The translations under genes and the position numbers were made by a program. Shown in pieces: positions 43,687-53,212 of a stretch of DNA of 64,000 bases (position 1 is the first letter of the stretch; each line of letters begins with the position of its first letter). Location: contig JACJZP010000007.1 in assembly GCA_020635535.1 (NCBI GenBank), positions 1 through 64,000 on the forward strand. Direction: 5' to 3'. A model generated the notes under the pieces. The model searched no databases. It was not told the DNA's origin and saw nothing but the letters and a program-made list of their open reading frames with translations. Source of the stretch: Flavobacteriales bacterium. Lineage in GTDB: Bacteria > Bacteroidota > Bacteroidia > UBA10329.

Positions 43687-45075
43687 ATGAGTTACGATCT
43701 GATAGTAGTGGGTAGCGGCCCAGGCGGTTATGTGGCAGCCATCCGCGCTTCGCAATTGGGTATGAAAGTAGGCGTGGTTGAACGCGCTGAGCTGGGCGGT
43801 ATCTGCCTGAACTGGGGCTGTATTCCTACAAAGGCATTGCTGAAGAGTGCGAATGTTTTCGAATACATCCAACACGCGGCCGATTACGGTATTTCGGTGG
43901 CCGATGGAAAGGCCGACATCAAAGAGATGGTGAAGCGCAGCCGTGGCGTGGCCGATGGCATGAGCAAGGGCATTCAGTTCCTTTTTAAGAAGAACAGGAT
44001 CGATCATATTCAGGGTTTCGGAAAGCTGAAGAACAACACGACTGTTGAGGTAACGGATGCTGACGGAAAGAAAAGTGACGTTTCGGCCAAGAACATCATT
44101 CTGGCATTGGGTGCGCGCAGTCGCGAATTGCCAAACCTGAAACAGGATGGCAAGAAGATCATCGGCTACCGCGAAGCAATGACATTGGATAAACAGCCGA
44201 AGAAAATGGTGGTTGTCGGTTCGGGTGCCATTGGTGTGGAGTTCGCTTATTTCTACAACGCTATTGGCACGGAAGTAACCATTGTGGAGTACTTGCCGAA
44301 TATCGTTCCGGTAGAAGATGAAGAGGTAAGTAAGCAATTGGGCCGTTCGTTCAAGAAATCGGGCATTCAGATAATGACCGAAAGTTCTGTAGAGAAGGTG
44401 GACACTTCTGGCAGCGGTTGCAAAGTGACCGTGAAGACCAAGAAAGGTGAAGAAGTAATTGAGTGCGATGTGGTGCTTTCGGCTGTTGGTATTCAGGCCA
44501 ACGTGGAGGGCTGCGGACTGGAAGATGTGGGCGTTATCGTGGATGGCGGTCGCATTAAGGTTAACGAGTACTACGCCACCAACATTCCAAACGTATACGC
44601 TATTGGCGATTGTATTCCTGGTCCTGCGTTGGCCCACGTGGCAAGCGCTGAAGGCATCATCTGTGTAGAGAAAATTGCCGGGCATCACCCAGAACCATTG
44701 GATTACAAGAACATTCCGGGATGCACCTACTGTTCGCCAGAAGTAGCTTCTGTGGGTTACACCGAAGCGGCTGCCAAGGAAGCGGGCTACGATATCAAAG
44801 TGGGGAAATTCCCATTCTCGGCATCAGGTAAGGCAAGTGCTGCCGGTGCGAAAGACGGTTTCGTGAAGTTGATCTTTGATGCGAAGTACGGTGAGTTGCT
44901 GGGCGGACACATGATCGGAGCAAACGTTACCGAAATGATCGCGGAGATCGTGGCCATCCGCAAACTGGAAACCACGGGCCATGAGATCATCAAAACGGTT
45001 CACCCCCACCCGACCATGAGCGAGGCGGTGATGGAAGCTGCCGCTGCGGCCTATGATGAGGTGATTCACCTGTAA
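43687..45075 (+). CDS. lpdA: Dihydrolipoyl dehydrogenase (E3)
   Basis: A 462-residue FAD-dependent disulfide oxidoreductase. FAD-binding VVGSGPGGYVAAIRASQLG at the start, redox cysteines Cys40 and Cys45 in GICLNWGCIPTK, NAD-binding VVGSGAIGVEFAYFY, and the C-terminal HPHPTMSEAV with the catalytic His-Glu pair. It reoxidises the lipoyl groups of E2 in pyruvate, 2-oxoglutarate and branched-chain complexes and so could serve the E1 at 6.4-8.3 kb. It has its own promoter; the acyltransferase gene begins eight bases after its stop. Confidence 0.96.
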   Translation: MSYDLIVVGSGPGGYVAAIRASQLGMKVGVVERAELGGICLNWGCIPTKALLKSANVFEYIQHAADYGISVADGKADIKEMVKRSRGVADGMSKGIQFLFKKNRIDHIQGFGKLKNNTTVEVTDADGKKSDVSAKNIILALGARSRELPNLKQDGKKIIGYREAMTLDKQPKKMVVVGSGAIGVEFAYFYNAIGTEVTIVEYLPNIVPVEDEEVSKQLGRSFKKSGIQIMTESSVEKVDTSGSGCKVTVKTKKGEEVIECDVVLSAVGIQANVEGCGLEDVGVIVDGGRIKVNEYYATNIPNVYAIGDCIPGPALAHVASAEGIICVEKIAGHHPEPLDYKNIPGCTYCSPEVASVGYTEAAAKEAGYDIKVGKFPFSASGKASAAGAKDGFVKLIFDAKYGELLGGHMIGANVTEMIAEIVAIRKLETTGHEIIKTVHPHPTMSEAVMEAAAAAYDEVIHL

Positions 45076-45083
45076 GCTAAGAA

Positions 45084-46151
45084 TTGTCAAAGTTTCATCT
45101 GAAAGGGCTGGATACACTCAGGGCCATTGCGGCCTTGAGCGTTCTTATAAGTCATGTAGAGGTTTTTAAGGAGAACCGCCACATCGAACATGCTCGTAAC
45201 ATCATACCTTTTTTCAGATATACAGGAGGCCACATTGGTGTTGTATTGTTTTTTGTACTCAGCGGATTTCTTATTTCAATCCTTCTTCTCAAGGAAAAAA
45301 AGAGATACAGTGATATTGATCTGAAAGCATTTTACGCAAGGCGAATATTTAGAGTTTGGCCTCTCTACTACTTCATCATCATCATATCTTACCTGTTAAC
45401 CGATTTCAGTCCATCTTCAACAACATTAGTGTTGTGCTTGAGTATATTTCCTAACGTGGCCCATGCCATAGGTGCAGCCTGGTCAGTCAGTCCTCAGATC
45501 TGGTCTATTGGTGTTGAAGAGCAATTTTACCTTGGTTGGCCAATGGTTGTAAAACATCTTAAGAGACCTCTGTTGGTATTCGCGGCAATTGCATCGTTTT
45601 TCACTTTGCTTCCTCATGTCCTCCTTTTCGCGCTGAATAGGATTCATGCAGACCCAACTATCATGGAGCTCATCAATAAACTTTCCTACGGAACGAAGTT
45701 TCAGTGCCTCGCAATTGGAGGTATGGCTGGGGTTTTGCATCTGCAATATCAAGGTAGATTGAAGATCCATCGTTTGATGTCAATGACCATTATCTCTATT
45801 CCGTTCATCATGTGGTATTGCGGATTCCACACACCACAGTTAATGGACGAGTTGTATGGTGTATTATTTGCCGTTTCAATCTTCTTGATAACCACACAGC
45901 ATCAAGATGGCGGTTCAGAGCCAAGAATTCTTTCGGGTCTCGGTGAAATCTCATACGGCATCTACATGTACCATTGGTTGGTTCTGATCGGTATATTCAA
46001 GCTTGATCTGGTTTCTTCTGAAAAAAGTCTTCTTTTCAATATCTACGTATACTCAACTGCCATCTTGGGAACGATTTTCATTTCTTACTTATCGTTTCAT
46101 TTTTTTGAGAAACGATTCTTACAGATCAAAGAACGTTTCAGCAGAGTATAG
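45084..46151 (+). CDS. Acyltransferase 3 family membrane protein (OafA/YrhL-like)
   Basis: A 355-residue membrane O-acyltransferase with about ten helices. N-terminal LKGLDTLRAIAALSVLISHVEVF (conserved His), ARRIFRVWPLYY, and WSIGVEEQFYLGWP are family signatures. These proteins acetylate or otherwise acylate sugars of polysaccharides, O-antigen or peptidoglycan. The start must be TTG 45084, since a TAA precedes it by three bases and no ATG comes before the conserved opening. Base composition drops sharply in GC compared with lpdA, hinting at a different origin; it lies just ahead of the polysaccharide region. Confidence 0.88.
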   Translation: MSKFHLKGLDTLRAIAALSVLISHVEVFKENRHIEHARNIIPFFRYTGGHIGVVLFFVLSGFLISILLLKEKKRYSDIDLKAFYARRIFRVWPLYYFIIIISYLLTDFSPSSTTLVLCLSIFPNVAHAIGAAWSVSPQIWSIGVEEQFYLGWPMVVKHLKRPLLVFAAIASFFTLLPHVLLFALNRIHADPTIMELINKLSYGTKFQCLAIGGMAGVLHLQYQGRLKIHRLMSMTIISIPFIMWYCGFHTPQLMDELYGVLFAVSIFLITTQHQDGGSEPRILSGLGEISYGIYMYHWLVLIGIFKLDLVSSEKSLLFNIYVYSTAILGTIFISYLSFHFFEKRFLQIKERFSRV

Positions 46152-46216
46152 GCGCATTTATTTATGAGCCGAGAAGTTTTTCGTTTTTATGGTGCTGATC
46201 GATCGTTTTACATCAT

Positions 46217-46828
46217 ATGAATCACAAAGCCTACAACGACAAGCTATTCTCGCGCTGGGCACCTATTTACGATGGGTTTGAACTGCTTTTGGCACGCATC
46301 AGAAAGAAAAACGTTGAGCAGATAAATCCGATGGGAAAATTGGTTCTGGATGTGGCGACCGGAACCGGCAGTCTGGCCATTGAGTTGGGGAAGAAAGCAA
46401 AGTCGGTGGTGGGTATTGACCTTTCAGACAAGATGCTGGCAGTGGCCGAACGAAAATTGAAAAGCGAGAACATCAGATTCCAGCAAATGGATGCGAGCAA
46501 GATGGCATTCGATGATGACACTTTCGATATCGTTACCATCAGCTTGGGATTGCATGACATGCCGCTGGAAGTGCGGACCAAGGTTCTGGAAGAAAGCAAG
46601 CGCGTGTTGAAACCCGATGGACGAATTTACATTTTGGAACACGACCTGCCTAAGAACAAGTTTCTTGCTTCCATTTCAGCCACGTTGATCGACACGTTTG
46701 AAAGCAGGTACTTTTTGCCATTTGTGAAATCTGATTTTCTGAGCTATCTGCAATCGTTCGGTTTCAAGATCAGGTACAAAACCGGGTTTTTATTTGGTCA
46801 TTTGCAATTCATTGAGCTAAGCAATTGA
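46217..46828 (+). CDS. Class I SAM-dependent methyltransferase (UbiE-like)
   Basis: A 203-residue methyltransferase with SAM motif I LDVATGTGSLAIELG, motif II VVGIDLSDKML and ITISLGLHDMPLEVRTKVL. It resembles UbiE/MenG-type quinone methyltransferases but the family is broad; the methyl acceptor is unknown. Thirteen bases separate it from asnB, so they may be co-transcribed. Confidence 0.82.
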   Translation: MNHKAYNDKLFSRWAPIYDGFELLLARIRKKNVEQINPMGKLVLDVATGTGSLAIELGKKAKSVVGIDLSDKMLAVAERKLKSENIRFQQMDASKMAFDDDTFDIVTISLGLHDMPLEVRTKVLEESKRVLKPDGRIYILEHDLPKNKFLASISATLIDTFESRYFLPFVKSDFLSYLQSFGFKIRYKTGFLFGHLQFIELSN

Positions 46829-46841
46829 GCTACCGAGCAGA

Positions 46842-48746
46842 ATGTGTGGTATAACTGGAGCGTATGCGTTAACGGAAAAAGGCAAGGAATTCCATTCCAA
46901 GCTGGATGTCGCTATTGCCACCATGGCACAGCGGGGTCCGGATGGATCGGGGAAGTATATTGAGGGAAGTGCGGCACTTGGTCATTCGCGGTTAGCGATC
47001 ATTGACACATCGGCATCGGCAAATCAGCCGTTTACGAACGATTCGGGGAGATACACGATCTTATTCAATGGCGAGATCTTTAGCTACCGCGAGATACGTG
47101 AGGAGCTGAAGGGTTTTACCCCACGCACCACTTCCGACACGGAGATTCTACTTCAAGGCTACATTGAATGGGGCGAAAAAGTTCTCGACCGATTGAATGG
47201 GTTCTTTGCTTTTGCCATTCACGATAAGGAAACAGACGAGTTGTTTTTAGCCCGCGACCGAATGGGCATTAAGCCGCTATTGGTTTATCGGGATGAGAAT
47301 GCAATAGTGTTTGGTAGCGAGATGAAAGCGTTAATGGCTTTCGGCATTCCGAGAGAGATCGATGTTGATTCACAGTTCCTGTATCATCAGTTCAATTACA
47401 CGCCATATCCTGAAACGATTTTCAAGAATGTGGTGGAGTTGGAACCAGGGAGTTGGATGCGAATCGAGGTAAAGGAAGACCCTTCGGCTTCGCTCAGGGT
47501 GACAACTGGAACGTTTTGGAGTATTCCGAAACCAACTGCTCCAAAAACCAAACTGACATACGAACAGGCGCAGCAGAAATTGCGTGATCTGATGGAGAAA
47601 TCCGTTCAACGAAGGATGATCGCAGATGTGCCATTGGGCTCGTTTTTGAGTGGCGGTATCGATAGTTCCATCATTGCCACATTGGCAGCAAGGCAGACAG
47701 ATAAGTTGAATACGTTTTCCATTGGATATGCTGATGAACCGCTGTTCGATGAAACGCATTATGCGGAAGCGGTGGCGAAGAAAATCGGTTCAAACCACAC
47801 CGTTTTCAAACTGACCAATGACGATCTGTATGCCGATTTGCATGACGTGCTGAATTACATAGACCGGCCGTTCGCGGATAGCTCTGCCCTACCCGTTCAC
47901 ATCTTGTGCAAGCACACACGGAAGCATGTTACCGTTGCCCTATCAGGCGATGGTGCAGATGAGCTATTCAGTGGTTACAACAAACACGCGGCCGAGTTCC
48001 GCGCTCGCAATTTGGGTCTGAAGGAACAAGTGGTTGCTGCATTGAAACCACTTTGGTTTCTATTGCCAGCTTCTAGGAATTCGAGTATCGGGAACAGAGT
48101 TCGGCAATTGCAGAAGTTCAGTGAAGGTATTTCTCTTGGCGCGAAGGACAGATATTGGAATTGGGCGAGCTTCTGGTCTACCGACCAAGTTGACAAATTG
48201 ATAAGAGGCAGAGTTGATAAGGAAGAACTGAAAAGAAGAAAATCCGAGTTAACGGCTGAATTGGGGACAACGAACGATTTGGACGAAGTGCTTTATACCG
48301 ACCTCCACCAAGTTTTGCAGAACGATATGCTCACCAAAGTGGATCTGATGAGCATGGCGAACAGCTTGGAAGTGCGTGTTCCTTTTTTAGATCATGAAGT
48401 AATCGAATTTGCCTGTTCGATACCCGAGGAATACAAGATCACCTCAACCATACGAAAGCGAATTCTTCAAGAGACTTTTAGAGCCGATCTGCCAGAAATG
48501 CTTTTCAAAAGACCAAAACACGGTTTTGAAGTTCCATTGCTGAATTGGTTCAAAGGAGAGTTGGATTCGCTGATCAAAGACGACCTTTTGAGCAGAAAAC
48601 TGATCGAAGAACAGGAGATTTTCAATTGGACCGCGGTTCAGTCGCTCATCAACAAATTACACTCCAACGATCCGGGCGATTCTGCTACGCATATTTGGAA
48701 CCTCATCGTGTTCCAAACGTGGTGGAAAAGGTATATTCGCCACTGA
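46842..48746 (+). CDS. asnB: Asparagine synthase (glutamine-hydrolysing)
   Basis: A 634-residue two-domain enzyme. N-terminal class II glutaminase with catalytic Cys2 (MCGITGAYA), RGPDGSG and SDTEILLQ; C-terminal synthase domain with the ATP-pyrophosphatase loop SGGIDSS and LSGDGADELFSGYN. It makes asparagine, or in a polysaccharide setting may amidate another carboxylate. In the linker at about residues 213-221 the sequence KEDPSASLRVTTG is encoded by a palindromic repeat-like DNA element (47480-47503) that keeps the frame open. The glycosyltransferase gene follows three bases after the stop. Confidence 0.93.
   Translation: MCGITGAYALTEKGKEFHSKLDVAIATMAQRGPDGSGKYIEGSAALGHSRLAIIDTSASANQPFTNDSGRYTILFNGEIFSYREIREELKGFTPRTTSDTEILLQGYIEWGEKVLDRLNGFFAFAIHDKETDELFLARDRMGIKPLLVYRDENAIVFGSEMKALMAFGIPREIDVDSQFLYHQFNYTPYPETIFKNVVELEPGSWMRIEVKEDPSASLRVTTGTFWSIPKPTAPKTKLTYEQAQQKLRDLMEKSVQRRMIADVPLGSFLSGGIDSSIIATLAARQTDKLNTFSIGYADEPLFDETHYAEAVAKKIGSNHTVFKLTNDDLYADLHDVLNYIDRPFADSSALPVHILCKHTRKHVTVALSGDGADELFSGYNKHAAEFRARNLGLKEQVVAALKPLWFLLPASRNSSIGNRVRQLQKFSEGISLGAKDRYWNWASFWSTDQVDKLIRGRVDKEELKRRKSELTAELGTTNDLDEVLYTDLHQVLQNDMLTKVDLMSMANSLEVRVPFLDHEVIEFACSIPEEYKITSTIRKRILQETFRADLPEMLFKRPKHGFEVPLLNWFKGELDSLIKDDLLSRKLIEEQEIFNWTAVQSLINKLHSNDPGDSATHIWNLIVFQTWWKRYIRH
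47480..47503. repeat. REP-like palindromic element inside asnB
   Basis: The 24-base stretch reads CCCTTCGG, CTTCG, CTCAGGGTGAC. Its antisense translation includes CHPERSRR, a peptide I recall recurring in spurious reading frames from intergenic repeats in many environmental bacteria. Only one copy was seen in this window. Here it lies in frame within a coding gene. Confidence 0.5.
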
Positions 48747-48749
48747 CCA

Positions 48750-49955
48750 ATGCCAAGAATATTACGAATAGCCAACCGCTTCAATCTGGGCGGGCCCACA
48801 TTCAATGTGGCCTATCTCACCAAATATATGCCCAGCAACTACGAGACCTTACTGATCGGTGGCGATAAAGAAGAGAACGAGGCCAGTTCGAGCCACATTC
48901 TGCAAGATCTTGGTATTGAGCCCATCATCATCCCCGAAATGAAACGGGAGTTGAGTCCAGGTCTGGATTGGAATGCATACAAGAAAGTCAAAAAGATAAT
49001 TCGCGATTTCAAACCAGATATTGTACACACGCACGCAGCGAAAGCAGGTGCAATAGGCAGGCAAGCTGCATCTGATCTTAATGTGCCTGTTATCGTTCAC
49101 ACATTTCACGGACATGTTTTCCACAGTTATTTTGGGCGATACAAAACTCAGTTCTATAAGTCTATTGAACGGAATATGGCGAAGAAATCAAGCGCCATCA
49201 TCGCTATTTCTGACATTCAAAAGCATGAACTTACCAGAGTACATCGTATCTGTGAAGAAGACAAGATCCAGGTTATACCTCTAGGGTTCAATCTTAACCA
49301 GTTTAAGGAAGATCAACCACAGAAAAGGTTGAATTTCAGAAATGAGTTACAACTAGAGGAAGACGAAGTGGCTATTGGCATCATTGGCCGTCTGGTTCCG
49401 ATAAAAAACCACTCCTACTTCTTGCGTTTGATACGTCATTTGATGGATTATGCTGAAAAGCCTTTCAAAGCTGTTATTGTTGGCGATGGAGAGGAGCGCG
49501 CAAACATTGAAAATCTGGCCACGGAATTGAATATTCCTTATTGCAGTTCAAACGAAACCGAACGACTTGGACAATCTAAGCTGATTTTCACCTCATGGAG
49601 GACCGACATTGACACGGTAAATGCCGGACTCGACATTGTAGTTCTGACCTCCAAAAATGAAGGCACGCCCGTGTCATTGATAGAAGCGCAGGCAAGCAAT
49701 ACGGTGGTCATTTCAACCGATGTGGGTGGGGTTGCCAATGTGGTCAAAGACCAAGTTACTGGATTGGTGGTGAGCATTGACAATGAACTTCTATTTGCCG
49801 ATCAGCTCAAAAAGCTGGTTGAAGATGAAAACCTTAGAAAGAAACTTTCTGAACAGGGATGGGAGCATGTCGGAAAGCAATTCCATTATGAACGCCTTAT
49901 CAAGGACATGGATCGGCTCTATTCGAATCTGCTTATCAACCGAAGTTCATCATGA
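48750..49955 (+). CDS. Glycosyltransferase family 4
   Basis: A 401-residue GT-B fold glycosyltransferase. N-terminal LRIANRFNLGGPTFNVAYLT and THAAKAGAIGRQAA are acceptor-side elements; the C-terminal donor-site motif is KNEGTPVSLIEAQASNTVVIST, the E-x7-E signature of GT4. It adds a sugar from a nucleotide donor to a growing glycan, probably for the polysaccharide exported by the next genes. Its start is three bases after asnB. Confidence 0.9.
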   Translation: MPRILRIANRFNLGGPTFNVAYLTKYMPSNYETLLIGGDKEENEASSSHILQDLGIEPIIIPEMKRELSPGLDWNAYKKVKKIIRDFKPDIVHTHAAKAGAIGRQAASDLNVPVIVHTFHGHVFHSYFGRYKTQFYKSIERNMAKKSSAIIAISDIQKHELTRVHRICEEDKIQVIPLGFNLNQFKEDQPQKRLNFRNELQLEEDEVAIGIIGRLVPIKNHSYFLRLIRHLMDYAEKPFKAVIVGDGEERANIENLATELNIPYCSSNETERLGQSKLIFTSWRTDIDTVNAGLDIVVLTSKNEGTPVSLIEAQASNTVVISTDVGGVANVVKDQVTGLVVSIDNELLFADQLKKLVEDENLRKKLSEQGWEHVGKQFHYERLIKDMDRLYSNLLINRSSS

Positions 49956-49971
49956 ACGCCCTTTAAATAGC

Positions 49972-49979
49972 TAAATTTG
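49972..49979 (+). promoter_or_regulatory. -7 box of the polysaccharide export genes
   Basis: TAAATTTG, an exact TAnnTTTG, 17 bases before ATG 49997. Confidence 0.45.
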
Positions 49980-49996
49980 CCCAAACAACTATCTGA

Positions 49997-50764
49997 ATGC
50001 GTTTAAAGATATTCTTGGTGGTACTTGTAATTGCCAGTTTCAGTTCATGCGACCGGTATCTGTACCAGAACAGAATGATTGACATTCCTTCCGATTACGA
50101 GTATTCCAAGTTCGAAAATGTTGTTGAAACGGAATATCGGTTAGCCCCTGACGATTATTTGAACGTAAGGCTTTTGACCAATGATGGCGCAGGCCTGCTT
50201 AACATAAGCGTAGACCAAGGAGTATCTGTTGGTGGAGCAACTTTGATCGACCTCAGAATAGAGTCTGATGGATTTGCCAAGTTTCCAATTTTTGGAAGAC
50301 TCTATTTGGAAGGCTTGACCTTAAGGCAAGCTGAAATGCTTATTGAAGACAAGTACGCTGAATTTTATAACAGTCCTTTTGTGTTACTTACGGTAACCAA
50401 CAGAAGGGTTATGATTTTTGCTGGCGACAACACTCAGGTTGTTCAACTCACCAACGACAACATGACGTTGTTTGAGGTTCTTGCAATCTCTGGAGGAATT
50501 CCAGAAGATGGTAAGTCCAGAAAGATCAAGATAATACGTGGCGATTTGCAGAACCCCGATGTTTATCTGATCGACCTTTCTACTCTTCAGGGCATGCGAG
50601 ATGCAAATCTGGTCATGCAGGCAAACGATATCATTTACATTGAAGTTCGTAAGCGGTACGCAACAAAACTACTCCAAGAGTTGACCCCGATAATTTCTAT
50701 TTTGGGAACGGTAATCAGCACGATAGCTCTAATAACTGCGGTAAGATCTCTGGGTGGTAAATGA
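49997..50764 (+). CDS. Polysaccharide export outer membrane lipoprotein (Wza-like)
   Basis: A 255-residue lipoprotein: signal with lipobox FSSC (Cys19), polysaccharide-export (Poly_export) domain starting YRLAPDDYLNVRLL, then an SLBB-like region (VQLTNDNMTLFEVLAISGGIP) and a C-terminal transmembrane or amphipathic helix (ISILGTVISTIALITAV). Wza homologues form the outer membrane channel for capsule or exopolysaccharide; this is shorter than E. coli Wza and has a hydrophobic helix at the C-terminus, like other Bacteroidetes members. Its 3' end overlaps the kinase gene by 11 bases. Confidence 0.9.
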   Translation: MRLKIFLVVLVIASFSSCDRYLYQNRMIDIPSDYEYSKFENVVETEYRLAPDDYLNVRLLTNDGAGLLNISVDQGVSVGGATLIDLRIESDGFAKFPIFGRLYLEGLTLRQAEMLIEDKYAEFYNSPFVLLTVTNRRVMIFAGDNTQVVQLTNDNMTLFEVLAISGGIPEDGKSRKIKIIRGDLQNPDVYLIDLSTLQGMRDANLVMQANDIIYIEVRKRYATKLLQELTPIISILGTVISTIALITAVRSLGGK

Positions 50765-53207
50765 AAGAAAGAAAATATCGCCATTCAACGATGACGTTGA
50801 CCCGATACTGCTGCTTCGCATAGCCAGAAAAAGTATTGTTCCTGTCATTCTCACCTTCTGTTTCTTTGCGCTTGCCGCTTTTATCTATCTGAGGTTCACT
50901 CCACCTATCTACGAAGCCAGTGCTACGGTTCAATTAGGATACGACACCAGGTCTAACGCGCTGCTACAAGCGCGCAACATCTACGAACAGTCCATTTTTC
51001 AGGAAATGGAATTGCTCAAATCGCCTGTATCAATTGGCAATTCGCTTAGCAAGCTTCCATTGGAAGTAAGCTACATGATAAAGGGTGAGATACTTAGCTC
51101 GGAGCTTTACCGGTCTTCGCCTTTCACTGTAAGTTACACAGTAAAGAACCCTGCAATCTATGGAACACCCATATACATCGTATTCAACGAAAATTATTCT
51201 GTCGAACTCTCTTATGAACTTCCAGAAAAAGTTGAAAGCATCAGTGGCCCTATACTCGACAGCTTGATCTCCAAGGATTTTTCCATCCTGCTGGATATCA
51301 GAGATTATGAAACCATAATGAGGAATCAGCGCGATCAGGAAAACAAGTACTTCTTCATTTTGAACGACCCGAAATCGCTCACATCCACTTACATGAAGAA
51401 TCTTGAGTTTGAGATTGTCAATCAGCTGGCCAAAACGATCTTGGTGAGATTCAAAGATGGTAATGCCAGAAAAGCGAAAGATGTAGTTGACCAGATCTCT
51501 AGCGACTTTATCCTAAATGATGAGGTAAGGAAACAAGAGTCTGCCAACAGCATTCTTAAGTTTATCGATCAACAGTTGGCCAAGATATACGACCGGCTTT
51601 ACGAATCAGAAACACGAATTCAAGAATTCAGAAAGCAACACCGTATCCCAGAAGCTGGATCCGACTACGAACCAAGAATGCTTCCAACTGCCAATTCACG
51701 GCTATCGGAACTCGAAAACTTACAGGTTTCAAAGAAAGCGGAAATCGAACTCCTGTCAGAAGTAGAAAAGGAAATCGGTCAGACAGATAGCCTGGATGTA
51801 TACCATCTTGTAGCCCTCATTTCTGGAACCTCTGAGGAAAACAACTCCATAAACTCAACATTGGACAGATTGCAATCTCTCTTATTGAGCAGGGAAAAGA
51901 TGCTCTACGTTGTAAAGTCAAGCAGTACACAAGTAAAAGCACTGAACTATCAGATAGATATTCAGAAAAAACTGATTCTGGAGACCATAGGTTCAAGAAA
52001 GAAATCACTCCAACTTGAATTAGCTGAGATTCAAAATCAAGTTTCCGCCTATCGTAAGACACTTTCGCCTACCGGGGCCGGTTATGATGAGATAGAGTAC
52101 TCGCGCCTGCTCAGAATAGCTGCTGTTAACGAAAGCTTCTATAACACTCTGGTAGACCGGAAAGCTGAATATTCCATATCAAAAGCCGGTTATGTATCTA
52201 CAAATCGAGTGCTGGAAGAAGCCAAATTGGCTGAAACGCCATTATTCCCAGACAAAAAAAACGTGATCACAGTGTGTTTCGCAGCGGCATTGGTCTTGAG
52301 TAGTATGCTGATTGTGATAAGATACTTGCTTCATAATGAAATAACCACGGTTCAAGACATACTGAAATATCATAACATCCCGATACTGGGTGTAGTTCCC
52401 AGATACAAGAAGGACATTCCCAATTCCCTGCTCCTGGTTGATAGAAATCCAAAATCCAGTATTGCCGAAGCATTCCGAGTGCTCAGAACCAACATCAGAT
52501 ACTTTGTGACCCAAACACAGGAACGGGGAATTATTGCTGTAACCTCAACCATATCGGGCGAGGGAAAAACATTTGTGGCCATTAACCTAGGAGGAATTCT
52601 TGCCTATTCTGGAAAGAAGGTTGTAATTCTCGACCTGGATATGAGAAAGCCCAAGATACATTTGGGATTCGGCACTGAGAATAAAAGGGGTATGAGCACA
52701 ATACTGATTGGTGAGAACAGCGTTACTGATTGTATCAATCATAGCTCACTGGAGAACTTAGACTTTATTACTGCCGGACCAACTCCCCCCAATCCATCGG
52801 AATTGATAATTTCCGAATTGATGAATGGGACCCTTGAAGAGTTAAAGAAAACTTACGATTACATTATCATAGACAACCCACCTTGCGGAATCGTTACAGA
52901 CGGGATAGATAACCTAAGAATCGCAGACGTTCCGATCTATGTAGTGAGGTCACAGTACTCCAAGAAGACTTTCATTGAAAACATCAGAAAACTTCAGGAT
53001 ACTGATGGAATTTCCAAGCTTTCCGTGGTACTTAATGGCATGGAAAGCACGGGCACCGGATATGGCCAATATGGTTACGGCTATGGTTACGGTTACGGGT
53101 ATGGTTATGGCTACGGTTATGGCTACGGTTATTATGATGAAGGAAATGAAGATGAAAACGAAAAACTCGGAATCCTATCCAAATTATTCAAGAAGAAATA
53201 TGAATAG
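50754..53207 (+). CDS. Wzc-like polysaccharide co-polymerase and tyrosine autokinase
   Basis: An 817-residue protein. Wzz chain-length domain with TM helices near residues 22-43 and 500-520 and a long periplasmic coiled coil between; then a cytoplasmic BY-kinase domain with Walker A SGEGKTF, Walker A' VVILDLDMRKP and Walker B YIIIDNPP. The C-terminus (769-794) is a run of Gly-Tyr repeats with 13 tyrosines, the autophosphorylation cluster, followed by an acidic segment and LSKLFKKKYE. It controls polysaccharide chain length with the Wza-like protein. The start is GTG 50754 (no in-frame ATG before the first TM); it overlaps the upstream gene by 11 bases. Confidence 0.92.
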   Translation: MVNERKKISPFNDDVDPILLLRIARKSIVPVILTFCFFALAAFIYLRFTPPIYEASATVQLGYDTRSNALLQARNIYEQSIFQEMELLKSPVSIGNSLSKLPLEVSYMIKGEILSSELYRSSPFTVSYTVKNPAIYGTPIYIVFNENYSVELSYELPEKVESISGPILDSLISKDFSILLDIRDYETIMRNQRDQENKYFFILNDPKSLTSTYMKNLEFEIVNQLAKTILVRFKDGNARKAKDVVDQISSDFILNDEVRKQESANSILKFIDQQLAKIYDRLYESETRIQEFRKQHRIPEAGSDYEPRMLPTANSRLSELENLQVSKKAEIELLSEVEKEIGQTDSLDVYHLVALISGTSEENNSINSTLDRLQSLLLSREKMLYVVKSSSTQVKALNYQIDIQKKLILETIGSRKKSLQLELAEIQNQVSAYRKTLSPTGAGYDEIEYSRLLRIAAVNESFYNTLVDRKAEYSISKAGYVSTNRVLEEAKLAETPLFPDKKNVITVCFAAALVLSSMLIVIRYLLHNEITTVQDILKYHNIPILGVVPRYKKDIPNSLLLVDRNPKSSIAEAFRVLRTNIRYFVTQTQERGIIAVTSTISGEGKTFVAINLGGILAYSGKKVVILDLDMRKPKIHLGFGTENKRGMSTILIGENSVTDCINHSSLENLDFITAGPTPPNPSELIISELMNGTLEELKKTYDYIIIDNPPCGIVTDGIDNLRIADVPIYVVRSQYSKKTFIENIRKLQDTDGISKLSVVLNGMESTGTGYGQYGYGYGYGYGYGYGYGYGYGYYDEGNEDENEKLGILSKLFKKKYE
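53058..53135 (+). repeat. Degenerate GGY-TAY codon repeat encoding the kinase tail
   Basis: 26 codons, nearly all alternating Gly and Tyr. GGT, GGC and GGG and TAT and TAC are mixed, so the DNA units differ while the protein repeat is nearly perfect. Confidence 0.85.
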
Positions 53208-53212
53208 TAAAC

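Noticed and set aside
43654..44688. Long antisense frame (344 codons) across lpdA
   Set aside because: lpdA is unambiguous on the plus strand; the antisense translation shows no domain and is a codon-bias shadow.
53058..53135. Possible CRISPR-like or non-coding repeat
   Set aside because: Units are codon-length, without spacers, and stay in frame within the kinase gene.
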